Below are positions 9,801 through 21,136 of a stretch of 64,000 bases of DNA, piece by piece. The position numbers and the translations under genes were made by a program. The stretch lies in the NCBI RefSeq assembly GCF_963576545.1, contig NW_026870450.1, positions 232,962 to 296,961 of the forward strand, written 5' to 3'. The first letter of the stretch is position 1; each line of letters opens with the position of its first letter. The stretch comes from Limanda limanda (taxonomy: Eukaryota; Chordata; Actinopteri; Pleuronectiformes; Pleuronectidae). The notes under the pieces were generated by a model. It was not told the origin of the DNA and ran no database searches. It saw nothing but the letters and a program-made list of their open reading frames with translations.

Positions 9801-12348
9801 AAGGTCGGAGAGACTTGCAAGTAGGCTCTACCCCCACTAAATGGGGTTGCGCGCATCGATCAGTACCATCCTTGAGCTTCTCCGACGTTCGGAAGGGTTA
9901 GGGTTAGGGTTAGGGATGAAAGCACATAGGAGAAAGAGATATTCTTGAATAACTTTTTTTGTGAAGGTCGGAGAGACTTGCAAGTAGGCTCTACCCCCAC
10001 TAAATGGGGTAGCGCGCATCGATCGGTACCATCCTTGAGCTTCTCCGACTTTCGGAAGGGTTAGGGTTAGGGTTAGGGATGAAAGCACATAGGAGAAAGA
10101 GATATTCTTGAATAACTTTTTTTGTGAAGGTCGGAGAGACTTGGAAAGTGGTTGCATCTGGACTAATTTGGGTCCTGCGGATCGATTGGTACCATCCCCG
10201 AGCTTGTACGACCTTCGGAAGAGGTCGACCGACGAAATTCCCCCAAATCTGAGGAGATATTCTTGAATAACTTTTTTTGTGAAGGTCGGAGAGACTTGCA
10301 AGTAGGCTCTACCCCCACTAAATGGGGTTGCGCGCATCGATCAGTACCATCCTTGAGCTTCTCCGACGTTCGGAAGGGTTAGGGTTAGGGTTAGGGATGA
10401 AAGCACATAGGAGAAAGAGATATTCTTGAATAACTTTTTTTGTGAAGGTCGGAGAGACTTGCAAGTAGGCTCTACCCCCACTAAATGGGGTAGCGCGCAT
10501 CGATCGGTACCATCCTTGAGCTTCTCCGACTTTCGGAAGGGTTAGGGTTAGGGTTAGGGATGAAAGCACATAGGAGAAAGAGATATTCTTGAATAACTTT
10601 TTTTGTGAAGGTCGGAGAGACTTGCAAGTAGGCTCTACCCCCACTAAATGGGGTAGCGCGCATCGATCGGTACCATCCTTGAGCTTCTCCGACTTTCGGA
10701 AGGGTTAGGGTTAGGGTTAGGGATGAAAGCACATAGGAGAAAGAGATATTCTTGAATAACTTTTTTTGTGAAGGTCGGAGAGACTTGCAAGTAGGCTCTA
10801 CCCCCACTAAATGGGGTAGCGCGCATCGATCGGTACCATCCTTGAGCTTCTCCGACTTTCGGAAGGGTTAGGGTTAGGGTTAGGGATGAAAGCACATAGG
10901 AGAAAGAGATATTCTTGAATAACTTTTTTTGTGAAGGTCGGAGAGACTTGGAAAGTGGTTGCATCTGGACTAATTTGGGTCCTGCGGATCGATTGGTACC
11001 ATCCCCGAGCTTGTACGACCTTCGGAAGAGGTCGACCGACGAAATTCCCCCAAATCTGAGGAGATATTCTTGAATAACTTTTTTTGTGAAGGTCGGAGAG
11101 ACTTGCAAGTAGGCTCTACCCCCACTAAATGGGGTTGCGCGCATCGATCAGTACCATCCTTGAGCTTCTCCGACTTTCGGAAGGGTTAGGGTTAGGGTTA
11201 GGGATGAAAGCACATAGGAGAAAGAGATATTCTTGAATAACTTTTTTTGTGAAGGTCGGAGAGACTTGGAAAGTGGTTGCATCTGGACTAATTTGGGTCC
11301 TGCGGATCGATTGGTACCATCCCCGAGCTTGTACGACCTTCGGAAGAGGTCGACCGACGAAATTCCCCCAAATCTGAGGAGATATTCTTGAATAACTTTT
11401 TTTGTGAAGGTCGGAGAGACTTGCAAGTAGGCTCTACCCCCACTAAATGGGGTTGCGCGCATCGATCAGTACCATCCTTGAGCTTCTCCGACTTTCGGAA
11501 GGGTTAGGGTTAGGGTTAGGGATGAAAGCACATAGGAGAAAGAGATATTCTTGAATAACTTTTTTTGTGAAGGTCGGAGAGACTTGCAAGTAGGCTCTAC
11601 CCCCACTAAATGGGGTAGCGCGCATCGATCGGTACCATCCTTGAGCTTCTCCGACTTTCGGAAGGGTTAGGGTTAGGGTTAGGGATGAAAGCACATAGGA
11701 GAAAGAGATATTCTTGAATAACTTTTTTTGTGAAGGTCGGAGAGACTTGGAAAGTGGTTGCATCTGGACTAATTTGGGTCCTGCGGATCGATTGGTACCA
11801 TCCCCGAGCTTGTACGACCTTCGGAAGAGGTCGACCGACGAAATTCCCCCAAATCTGAGGAGATATTCTTGAATAACTTTTTTTGTGAAGGTCGGAGAGA
11901 CTTGCAAGTAGGCTCTACCCCCACTAAATGGGGTTGCGCGCATCGATCGGTACCATCCTTGAGCTTCTCCGACTTTCGGAAGGGTTAGGGTTAGGGTTAG
12001 GGATGAAAGCACATAGGAGAAAGAGATATTCTTGAATAACTTTTTTTGTGAAGGTCGGAGAGACTTGCAAGTAGGCTCTACCCCCACTAAATGGGGTAGC
12101 GCGCATCGATCGGTACCATCCTTGAGCTTCTCCGACTTTCGGAAGGGTTAGGGTTAGGGTTAGGGATGAAAGCACATAGGAGAAAGAGATATTCTTGAAT
12201 AACTTTTTTTTGAAGGTCGGAGAGACTTGGAAAGTGGTTGCATCTGGACTAATTTGGGTCCTGCGGATCGATTGGTACCATCCCCGAGCTTGTACGACCT
12301 TCGGAAGAGGTCGACCGACGAAATTCCCCCAAATCTGAGGAGATATTC
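6897..12348 (+). repeat. Higher-order block, copy 2
   Basis: This repeats the unit order of 1-5445. B starts: 7386, 7867, 8348(B'), 8665, 9146, 9627, 10108, 10915, 11233, 11714, 12195(B'). The offset from copy 1 is 6896 bp on the left and 6903 bp on the right, because copy 2 keeps the full four-A run (10263, 10426, 10589, 10752) without the two deletions of copy 1. Private changes include G141C in the A at 7541, A135C in the A at 8022 and A28G in the B at 8665. B' means the B form with T8 then GAAGG. Confidence 0.92.
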
Positions 12349-15300
12349 TTGAATAACTTTTTTTGTGAAGGTCGGAGAGACTTGCAAGTAGGCTCTACCC
12401 CCACTAAATGGGGTTGCGCGCATCGATCAGTACCATCCTTGAGCTTCTCCGACTTTCGGAAGGGTTAGGGTTAGGGTTAGGGATGAAAGCACATAGGAGA
12501 AAGAGATATTCTTGAATAACTTTTTTTGTGAAGGTCGGAGAGACTTGGAAAGTGGTTGCATCTGGACTAATTTGGGTCCTGCGGATCGATTGGTACCATC
12601 CCCGAGCTTGTACGACCTTCGGAAGAGGTCGACCGACGAAATTCCCCCAAATCTGAGGAGATATTCTTGAATAACTTTTTTTGTGAAGGTCGGAGAGACT
12701 TGCAAGTAGGCTCTACCCCCACTAAATGGGGTTGCGCGCATCGATCAGTACCATCCTTGAGCTTCTCCGACTTTCGGAAGGGTTAGGGTTAGGGTTAGGG
12801 ATGAAAGCACATAGGAGAAAGAGATATTCTTGAATAACTTTTTTTGTGAAGGTCGGAGAGACTTGCAAGTAGGCTCTACCCCCACTAAATGGGGTAGCAC
12901 GCATCGATCGGTACCATCCTTGAGCTTCTCCGACTTTCGGAAGGGTTAGGGTTAGGGTTAGGGATGAAAGCACATAGGAGAAAGAGATATTCTTGAATAA
13001 CTTTTTTTGTGAAGGTCGGAGAGACTTGGAAAGTGGTTGCATCTGGACTAATTTGGGTCCTGCGGATCGATTGGTACCATCCCCGAGCTTGTACGACCTT
13101 CGGAAGAGGTCGACCGACGAAATTCCCCCAAATCTGAGGAGATATTCTTGAATAACTTTTTTTGTGAAGGTCGGAGAGACTTGCAAGTAGGCTCTACCCC
13201 CACTAAATGGGGTTGCGCGCATCGATCGGTACCATCCTTGAGCTTCTCCGACTTTCGGAAGGGTTAGGGTTAGGGTTAGGGATGAAAGCACATAGGAGAA
13301 AGAGATATTCTTGAATAACTTTTTTTGTGAAGGTCGGAGAGACTTGCAAGTAGGCTCTACCCCCACTAAATGGGGTAGCGCGCATCGATCGGTACCATCC
13401 TTGAGCTTCTCCGACTTTTGGAAGGGTTAGGGTTAGGGTTAGGGATGAAAGCACATAGGAGAAAGAGATATTCTTGAATAACTTTTTTTGTGAAGGTCGG
13501 AGAGACTTGGAAAGTGGTTGCATCTGGACTAATTTGGGTCCTGCGGATCGATTGGTACCATCCCCGAGCTTGTACAACCTTCGGAAGAGGTCGACCGACG
13601 AAATTCCCCCAAATCTGAGGAGATATTCTTGAATAACTTTTTTTGTGAAGGTCGGAGAGACTTGCAAGTAGGCTCTACCCCCACTAAATGGGGTTGCGCG
13701 CATCGATCAGTACCATCCTTGAGCTTCTCCGACGTTCGGAAGGGTTAGGGTTAGGGTTAGGGATGAAAGCACATAGGAGAAAGAGATATTCTTGAATAAC
13801 TTTTTTTGTGAAGGTCGGAGAGACTTGCAAGTAGGCTCTACCCCCACTAAATGGGGTAGCGCGCATCGATCGGAACCATCCTTGAGCTTCTCCGACTTTC
13901 GGAAGGGTTAGGGTTAGGGTTAGGGATGAAAGCACATAGGAGAAAGAGATATTCTTGAATAACTTTTTTTGTGAAGGTCGGAGAGACTTGCAAGTAGGCT
14001 CTACCCCCACTAAATGGGGTAGCACGCATCGATCGGTACCATCCTTGAGCTTCTCCGACTTTCGGAAGGGTTAGGGTTAGGGTTAGGGATGAAAGCACAT
14101 AGGAGAAAGAGATATTCTTGAATAACTTTTTTTGTGAAGGTCGGAGAGACTTGCAAGTAGGCTCTACCCCCACTAAATGGGGTAGCGCGCATCGATCGGT
14201 ACCATCCTTGAGCTTCTCCGACTTTCGGAAGGGTTAGGGTTAGGGTTAGGGATGAAAGCACATAGGAGAAAGAGATATTCTTGAATAACTTTTTTTGTGA
14301 AGGTCGGAGAGACTTGGAAAGTGGTTGCATCTGGACTAATTTGGGTCCTGCGGATCGATTGGTACCATCCCCGAGCTTGTACGACCTTCGGAAGAGGTCG
14401 ACCGACGAAATTCCCCCAAATCTGAGGAGATATTCTTGAATAACTTTTTTTGTGAAGGTCGGAGAGACTTGCAAGTAGGCTCTACCCCCACTAAATGGGG
14501 TTGCGCGCATCGATCAGTACCATCCTTGAGCTTCTCCGACTTTCGGAAGGGTTAGGGTTAGGGTTAGGGATGAAAGCACATAGGAGAAAGAGATATTCTT
14601 GAATAACTTTTTTTGTGAAGGTCGGAGAGACTTGCAAGTAGGCTCTACCCCCACTAAATGGGGTAACGCGCATCGATCGGTACCATCCTTGAGCTTCTCC
14701 GACTTTCGGAAGGGTTAGGGTTAGGGTTAGGGATGAAAGCACATAGGAGAAAGAGATATTCTTGAATAACTTTTTTTTGAAGGTCGGAGAGACTTGGAAA
14801 GTGGTTGCATCTGGACTAATTTGGGTCCTGCGGATCGATTGGTACCATCCCCGAGCTTGTACGACCTTCGGAAGAGGTCGACCGACGAAATTCCCCCAAA
14901 TCTGAGGAGATATTCTTGAATAACTTTTTTTGTGAAGGTCGGAGAGACTTGCAAGTAGGCTCTACCCCCACTAAATGGGGTTGCGCGCATCGATCAGTAC
15001 CATCCTTGAGCTTCTCCGACTTTCGGAAGGGTTAGGGTTAGGGTTAGGGATGAAAGCACATAGGAGAAAGAGATATTCTTGAATAACTTTTTTTGTGAAG
15101 GTCGGAGAGACTTGGAAAGTGGTTGCATCTGGACTAATTTGGGTCCTGCGGATCGATTGGTACCATCCCCGAGCTTGTACGACCTTCGGAAGAGGTCGAC
15201 CGACGAAATTCCCCCAAATCTGAGGAGATATTCTTGAATAACTTTTTTTGTGAAGGTCGGAGAGACTTGCAAGTAGGCTCTACCCCCACTAAATGGGGTT

Positions 15301-16675
15301 GCGCGCATCGATCAGTACCATCCTTGAGCTTCTCCGACTTTCGGAAGGGTTAGGGTTAGGGTTAGGGATGAAAGCACATAGGAGAAAGAGATATTCTTGA
15401 ATAACTTTTTTTGTGAAGGTCGGAGAGACTTGCAAGTAGGCTCTACCCCCACTAAATGGGGTAGCGCGCATCGATCGGTACCATCCTTGAGCTTCTCCGA
15501 CTTTCGGAAGGGTTAGGGTTAGGGTTAGGGATGAAAGCACATAGGAGAAAGAGATATTCTTGAATAACTTTTTTTGTGAAGGTCGGAGAGACTTGCAAGT
15601 AGGCTCTACCCCCACTAAATGGGGTAGCGCGCATCGATCGGTACCATCCTTGAGCTTCTCCGACTTTCGGAAGGGTTAGGGTTAGGGTTAGGGATGAAAG
15701 CACATAGGAGAAAGAGATATTCTTGAATAACTTTTTTTTGAAGGTCGGAGAGACTTGGAAAGTGGTTGCATCTGGACTAATTTGGGTCCTGCGGATCGAT
15801 TGGTACCATCCCCGAGCTTGTACGACCTTCGGAAGAGGTCGACCGACGAAATTCCCCCAAATCTGAGGAGATATTCTTGAATAACTTTTTTTGTGAAGGT
15901 CGGAGAGACTTGCAAGTAGGCTCTACCCCCACTAAATGGGGTTGCGCGCATCGATCAGTACCATCCTTGAGCTTCTCCGACTTTCGGAAGGGTTAGGGTT
16001 AGGGTTAGGGATGAAAGCACATAGGAGAAAGAGATATTCTTGAATAACTTTTTTTGTGAAGGTCGGAGAGACTTGGAAAGTGGTTGCATCTGGACTAATT
16101 TGGGTCCTGCGGATCGATTGGTACCATCCCCGAGCTTGTACGACCTTCGGAAGAGGTCGACCGACGAAATTCCCCCAAATCTGAGGAGATATTCTTGAAT
16201 AACTTTTTTTGTGAAGGTCGGAGAGACTTGCAAGTAGGCTCTACCCCCACTAAATGGGGTTGCGCGCATCGATCAGTACCATCCTTGAGCTTCTCCGACT
16301 TTCGGAAGGGTTAGGGTTAGGGTTAGGGATGAAAGCACATAGGAGAAAGAGATATTCTTGAATAACTTTTTTTGTGAAGGTCGGAGAGACTTGCAAGTAG
16401 GCTCTACCCCCACTAAATGGGGTAGCGCGCATCGATCGGTACCATCCTTGAGCTTCTCCGACTTTCGGAAGGGTTAGGGTTAGGGTTAGGGATGAAAGCA
16501 CATAGGAGAAAGAGATATTCTTGAATAACTTTTTTTGTGAAGGTCGGAGAGACTTGGAAAGTGGTTGCATCTGGACTAATTTGGGTCCTGCGGATCGATT
16601 GGTACCATCCCCGAGCTTGTACGACCTTCGGAAGAGGTCGACCGACGAAATTCCCCCAAATCTGAGGAGATATTC
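12349..16675 (+). repeat. Shortened derivatives of the higher-order block
   Basis: From the B' at 12195 the order is A B AA B AA B AAAA B AA B', which is the 8348-12194 block with one AAB and one AB module missing. A further shortened series follows. B starts: 12512, 12993, 13474, 14281, 14762(B'), 15079, 15723(B'), 16040, 16521. Variants include G70A in the A units at 12830 and 13955, C109T in the A at 13311, G68A alone in the A at 14599, and GGTACC changed to GGAACC in the A at 13792. The pattern fits deletion by unequal exchange between A or B units. Confidence 0.85.
13792..13954 (+). repeat. A monomer lacking GTAC at the conserved central site
   Basis: At 13871-13880 the unit reads CGGAACCATC where A and B otherwise have CGGTACCATC. 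GTAC is kept even in G81A units (AGTACC), so this is the one A unit I noticed that has lost it. It is otherwise an ordinary 163-bp A. Confidence 0.85.
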
Positions 16676-16832
16676 TTGAATAACTTTTTTTGTGAAGGTC
16701 GGAGAGACTTTCAAGTAGGCTCTACCCCCACTAAATGGGGTAGCGCGCATCGATCAGTACCATCCTTGAGCTTCTCCGACTTTCGGAAGGGTTAGGGTTA
16801 GGGATGAAAGCACATAGGAGAAAGAGATATTC
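16676..16832 (+). repeat. A monomer with two TTAGGG copies (157 bp)
   Basis: This unit has GGGTTAGGGTTAGGG in place of (GGGTTA)3GGG, so only three G-tracts and no intramolecular four-tract motif. It also has G36T and G81A. The same six-base loss is seen in units starting 3692, 17306, 17781 (which also has T6, so 156 bp), 19698, 20499 and 24495. Most of these sit between 16.7 and 24.7 kb. Confidence 0.9.
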
Positions 16833-19800
16833 TTGAATAACTTTTTTTGTAAAGGTCGGAGAGACTTGGAAAGTGGTTGCATCTGGACTAATTTGGGTCC
16901 TGCGGATCGATTGGTACCATCCCCGAGCTTGTACGACCTTCGGAAGAGGTCGACCGACGAAATTCCCCCAAATCTGAGGAGATATTCTTGAATAACTTTT
17001 TTTGTGAAGGTCGGAGAGACTTGCAAGTAGGCTCTACCCCCACTAAATGGGGTTGCGCGCATCGATCGGTACCATCCTTGAGCTTCTCCGACTTTCGGAA
17101 GGGTTAGGGTTAGGGTTAGGGATGAAAGCACATAGGAGAAAGAGATATTCTTGAATAACTTTTTTTGTGAAGGTCGGAGAGACTTGGAAAGTGGTTGCAT
17201 CTGGACTAATTTGGGTCCTGCGGATCGATTGGTACCATCCCCGAGCTTGTACGACCTTCGGAAGAGGTCGACCGACGAAATTCCCCCAAATCTGAGGAGA
17301 TATTCTTGAATAACTTTTTTTGTGAAGGTCGGAGAGACTTGCAAGTAGGCTCTACCCCCACTAAATGTGGTAGCGCGCATCGATCAGTACCATCCTTGAG
17401 CTTCTCCGACTTTCGGAAGGGTTAGGGTTAGGGATGAAAGCACATAGGAGAAAGAGATATTCTTGAATAACTTTTTTTGTGAAGGTCGGAGAGACTTGGA
17501 AAGTGGTTGCATCTGGACTAATTTGGGTCCTGCGGATCGATTGGTACCATCCCCGAGCTTGTACGACCTTCGGAAGAGGTCGACCGACGAAATTCCCCCA
17601 AATCTGAGGAGATATTCTTGAATAACTTTTTTTGTGAAGGTCGGAGAGACTTGCAAGTAGGCTCTACCCCCACTAAATGGGGTTGCGCGCATCGATCGGT
17701 ACCATCCTTGAGCTTCTCCGACTTTCGGAAGGGTTAGGGTTAGGGTTAGGGATGAAAGCACATAGGAGAAAGAGATATTCTTGAATAACTTTTTTGTGAA
17801 GGTCGGAGAGACTTGCAAGTAGGCTTTACCCCCACTAAATGGGGTAGCGCGCATCGATCGGTACCATCCTTGAGCTTCTCCGACTTTCGGAAGGGTTAGG
17901 GTTAGGGATGAAAGCACATAGGAGAAAGAGATATTCTTGAATAACTTTTTTTGTGAAGGTCGGAGAGACTTGGAAAGTTGTTGCATCTGGACTAATTTGG
18001 GTCCTGCGGATCGATTGGTACCATCCCCGAGCTTGTACGACCTTCGGAAGAGGTCGACCGACGAAATTCCCCCAAATCTGAGGAGATATTCTTGAATAAC
18101 TTTTTTTGTGAAGGTCGGAGAGACTTGCAAGTAGGCTCTACCCCCACTAAATGGGGTAGCGCGCATCGATCGGTACCATCCTTGAGCTTCTCCGACTTTC
18201 GGAAGGGTTAGGGTTAGGGTTAGGGATGAAAGCACATAGGAGAAAGAGATATTCTTGAATAACTTTTTTTGTGAAGGTCGGAGAGACTTGCAAGTAGGCT
18301 CTACCCCCACTAAATGGGGTAGCGCACATCGGTCGGTACCATCCTTGAGCTTCTCCGACTTTCGGAAGGGTTAGGGTTAGGGTTAGGGATGAAAGCACAT
18401 AGGAGAAAGAGATATTCTTGAATAACTTTTTTTGTGAAGGTCGGAGAGACTTGGAAAGTGGTTGCATCTGGACTAATTTGGGTCCTGCGGATCGATTGGT
18501 ACCATCCCCGAGCTTGTACGACCTTCGGAAGAGGTCGACCGACGAAATTCCCCCAAATCTGAGGAGATATTCTTGAATAACTTTTTTTGTGAAGGTCGGA
18601 GAGACTTGCAAGTAGGCTCTACCCCCACTAAATGGGGTAGCGCGCATCGATCGGTACCATCCTTGAGCTTCTCCGACTTTCGGAAGGGTTAGGGTTAGGG
18701 TTAGGGATGAAAGCACATAGGAGAAAGAGATATTCTTGAATAACTTTTTTTGTGAAGGTCGGAGAGACTTGGAAAGTGGTTGCATCTGGACTAATTTGGG
18801 TCCTGCGGATCGATTGGTACCATCCCCGAGCTTGTACGACCTTCGGAAGAGGTCGACCGACGAAATTCCCCCAAATCTGAGGAGATATTCTTGAATAACT
18901 TTTTTTGTGAAGGTCGGAGAGACTTGCAAGTAGGCTCTACCCCCACTAAATGGGGTTGCGCGCATCGATCAGTACCATCCTTGAGCTTCTCCGACTTTCG
19001 GAAGGGTTAGGGTTAGGGTTAGGGATGAAAGCACATAGGAGAAAGAGATATTCTTGAATAACTTTTTTTTTGAAGGTCGGAGAGACTTGCAAGTAGGCTC
19101 TACCCCCACTAAATGGGGTAGCGCGCATCGATCGGTACCATCTTTGAGCTTCTCCGACTTTCGGAAGGGTTAGGGTTAGGGTTAGGGATGAAAGCACATA
19201 GGAGAAAGAGATATTCTTGAATAACTTTTTTTGTGAAGGTCGGAGAGACTTGCAAGTAGGCTCTACCCCCACTAAATGGGGTAGCGCGCATCGATCGGTA
19301 CCATCCTTGAGCTTCTCCGACTTTCGGAAGGGTTAGGGTTAGGGTTAGGGATGAAAGCACATAGGAGAAAGAGATATTCTTGAATAACTTTTTTTGTGAA
19401 GGTCGGAGAGACTTGCAAGTAGGCTCTACCCCCACTAAATGGGGTAGCGCGCATCGATCGGTACCATCCTTGAGCTTCTCCGACTTTCGGAAGGGTTAGG
19501 GTTAGGGTTAGGGATGAAAGCACATAGGAGAAAGAGATATTCTTGAATAACTTTTTTTGTGAAGGTCGGAGAGACTTGGAAAGTGGTTGCATCTGGACTA
19601 ATTTGGGTCCTGCGGATCGATTGGTACCATCCCCGAGCTTGTACGACCTTCGGAAGAGGTCGACCGACGAAATTCCCCCAAATCTGAGGAGATATTCTTG
19701 AATAACTTTTTTTGTGAAGGTCGGAGAGACTTGCAAGTAGGCTCTACCCCCACTAAATGGGGTAGCGCGCATCGATCAGTACCATCTTTGAGCTTCTCCG

Positions 19801-20172
19801 ACTTTCGGAAGGGTTAGGGTTAGGGATGAAAGCACATAGGAGAAAGAGATATTCTTGAATAACTTTTTTTGTGAAGGTCGGAGAGACTTGGAAAGTGGTT
19901 GCATCTGGACTAATTTGGGTCCTGCGGATCGATTGGTACCATCCCCGAGCTTGTACGACCTTCGGAAGAGGTCGACCGACGAAATTCCCCCAAATCTGAG
20001 GAGATATTCTTGAATAACTTTTTTTGTGAAGGTCGGAGAGACTTGCAAGTAGGCTCTACCCCCACTAAATGGGGTTGCGCGCATCGATCAGTACCATCCT
20101 TGAGCTTCTCCGACTTTCGGAAGGGTTAGGGTTAGGGTTAGGGATGAAAGCACATAGGAGAAAGAGATATTC

Positions 20173-20335
20173 TTGAATAACTTTTTTTGTGAAGGTCGGA
20201 GAGACTTGCAAGTAGGCTCTACCCCCACTAAATGGGGTAGCGCGCATCGATCGGTACCATCCTTGAGCTTCTCCGACTTTCGGAAGGGTTACGGTTAGGG
20301 TTAGGGATGAAAGCACATAGGAGAAAGAGATATTC
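20173..20335 (+). repeat. A monomer with a broken telomeric tract
   Basis: The telomeric segment reads GGGTTACGG and then TTAGGGTTAGGG, so one GGG has become CGG. The unit length is normal (163 bp). It is one of only two full-length A units in which a point change or one-base loss interrupts the four-tract motif; the other starts at 60868. Confidence 0.9.
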
Positions 20336-21136
20336 TTGAATAACTTTTTTTGTGAAGGTCGGAGAGACTTGCAAGTAGGCTCTACCCCCACTAAATGGGG
20401 TAGCACGCATCGATCGGTACCATTCTTGAGCTTCTCCGACTTTCGGAAGGGTTAGGGTTAGGGTTAGGGATGAAAGCACATAGGAGAAAGAGATATTCTT
20501 GAATAACTTTTTTTGTGAAGGTCGGAGAGACTTGCAAGTAGGCTCTACCCCCACTAAATGGGGTAGCGCGCATCGATCGGTACCATCCTTGAGCTTCTCC
20601 GACTTTCGGAAGGGTTAGGGTTAGGGATGAAAGCACATAGGAGAAAGAGATATTCTTGAATAACTTTTTTTGTGAAGGTCGGAGAGACTTGGAAAGTGGT
20701 TGCATCTGGACTAATTTGGGTCCTGCGGATCGATTGGTACCATCCCCGAGCTTGTACGACCTTCGGAAGAGGTCGACCGACGAAATTCCCCCAAATCTGA
20801 GGAGATATTCTTGAATAACTTTTTTTGTGAAGGTCGGAGAGACTTGCAAGTAGGCTCTACTCCCACTAAATGGGGTTGCGCGCATCGATCGGTACCATCC
20901 TTGAGCTTCTCCGACTTTCGGAAGGGTTAGGGTTAGGGTTAGGGATGAAAGCACATAGGAGAAAGAGATATTCTTGAATAACTTTTTTTGTGAAGGTCGG
21001 AGAGACTTGCAAGTAGGCTCTACCCCCACTAAATGGGGTAGCGCGCATCGATCGGTACCATCCTTGAGCTTCTCCGACTTTCGGAAGGGTTAGGGTTAGG
21101 GTTAGGGATGAAAGCACATAGGAGAAAGAGATATTC

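Larger units (their letters stand above)
16676..21136 (+). repeat. Variant-rich segment with shortened telomeric tracts
   Basis: B starts: 16833, 17151, 17463, 17937, 18418, 18736, 19543, 19855, 20656. Five of the seven A units with only two TTAGGG copies lie here (16676, 17306, 17781, 19698, 20499). Other changes: G36T in A 16676, G63T in A 17306, a T6 tract and CTTTAC in A 17781, G43T in B 17937, G19A in B 16833, G72A and A78G in A 18255, a T9 tract with C90T in A 19054, a TTACGG break in A 20173, G70A with C89T in A 20336, and a C-to-T change in the C5 tract of A 20811. This is the most diverged part of the window, suggesting less recent homogenisation. Confidence 0.85.
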
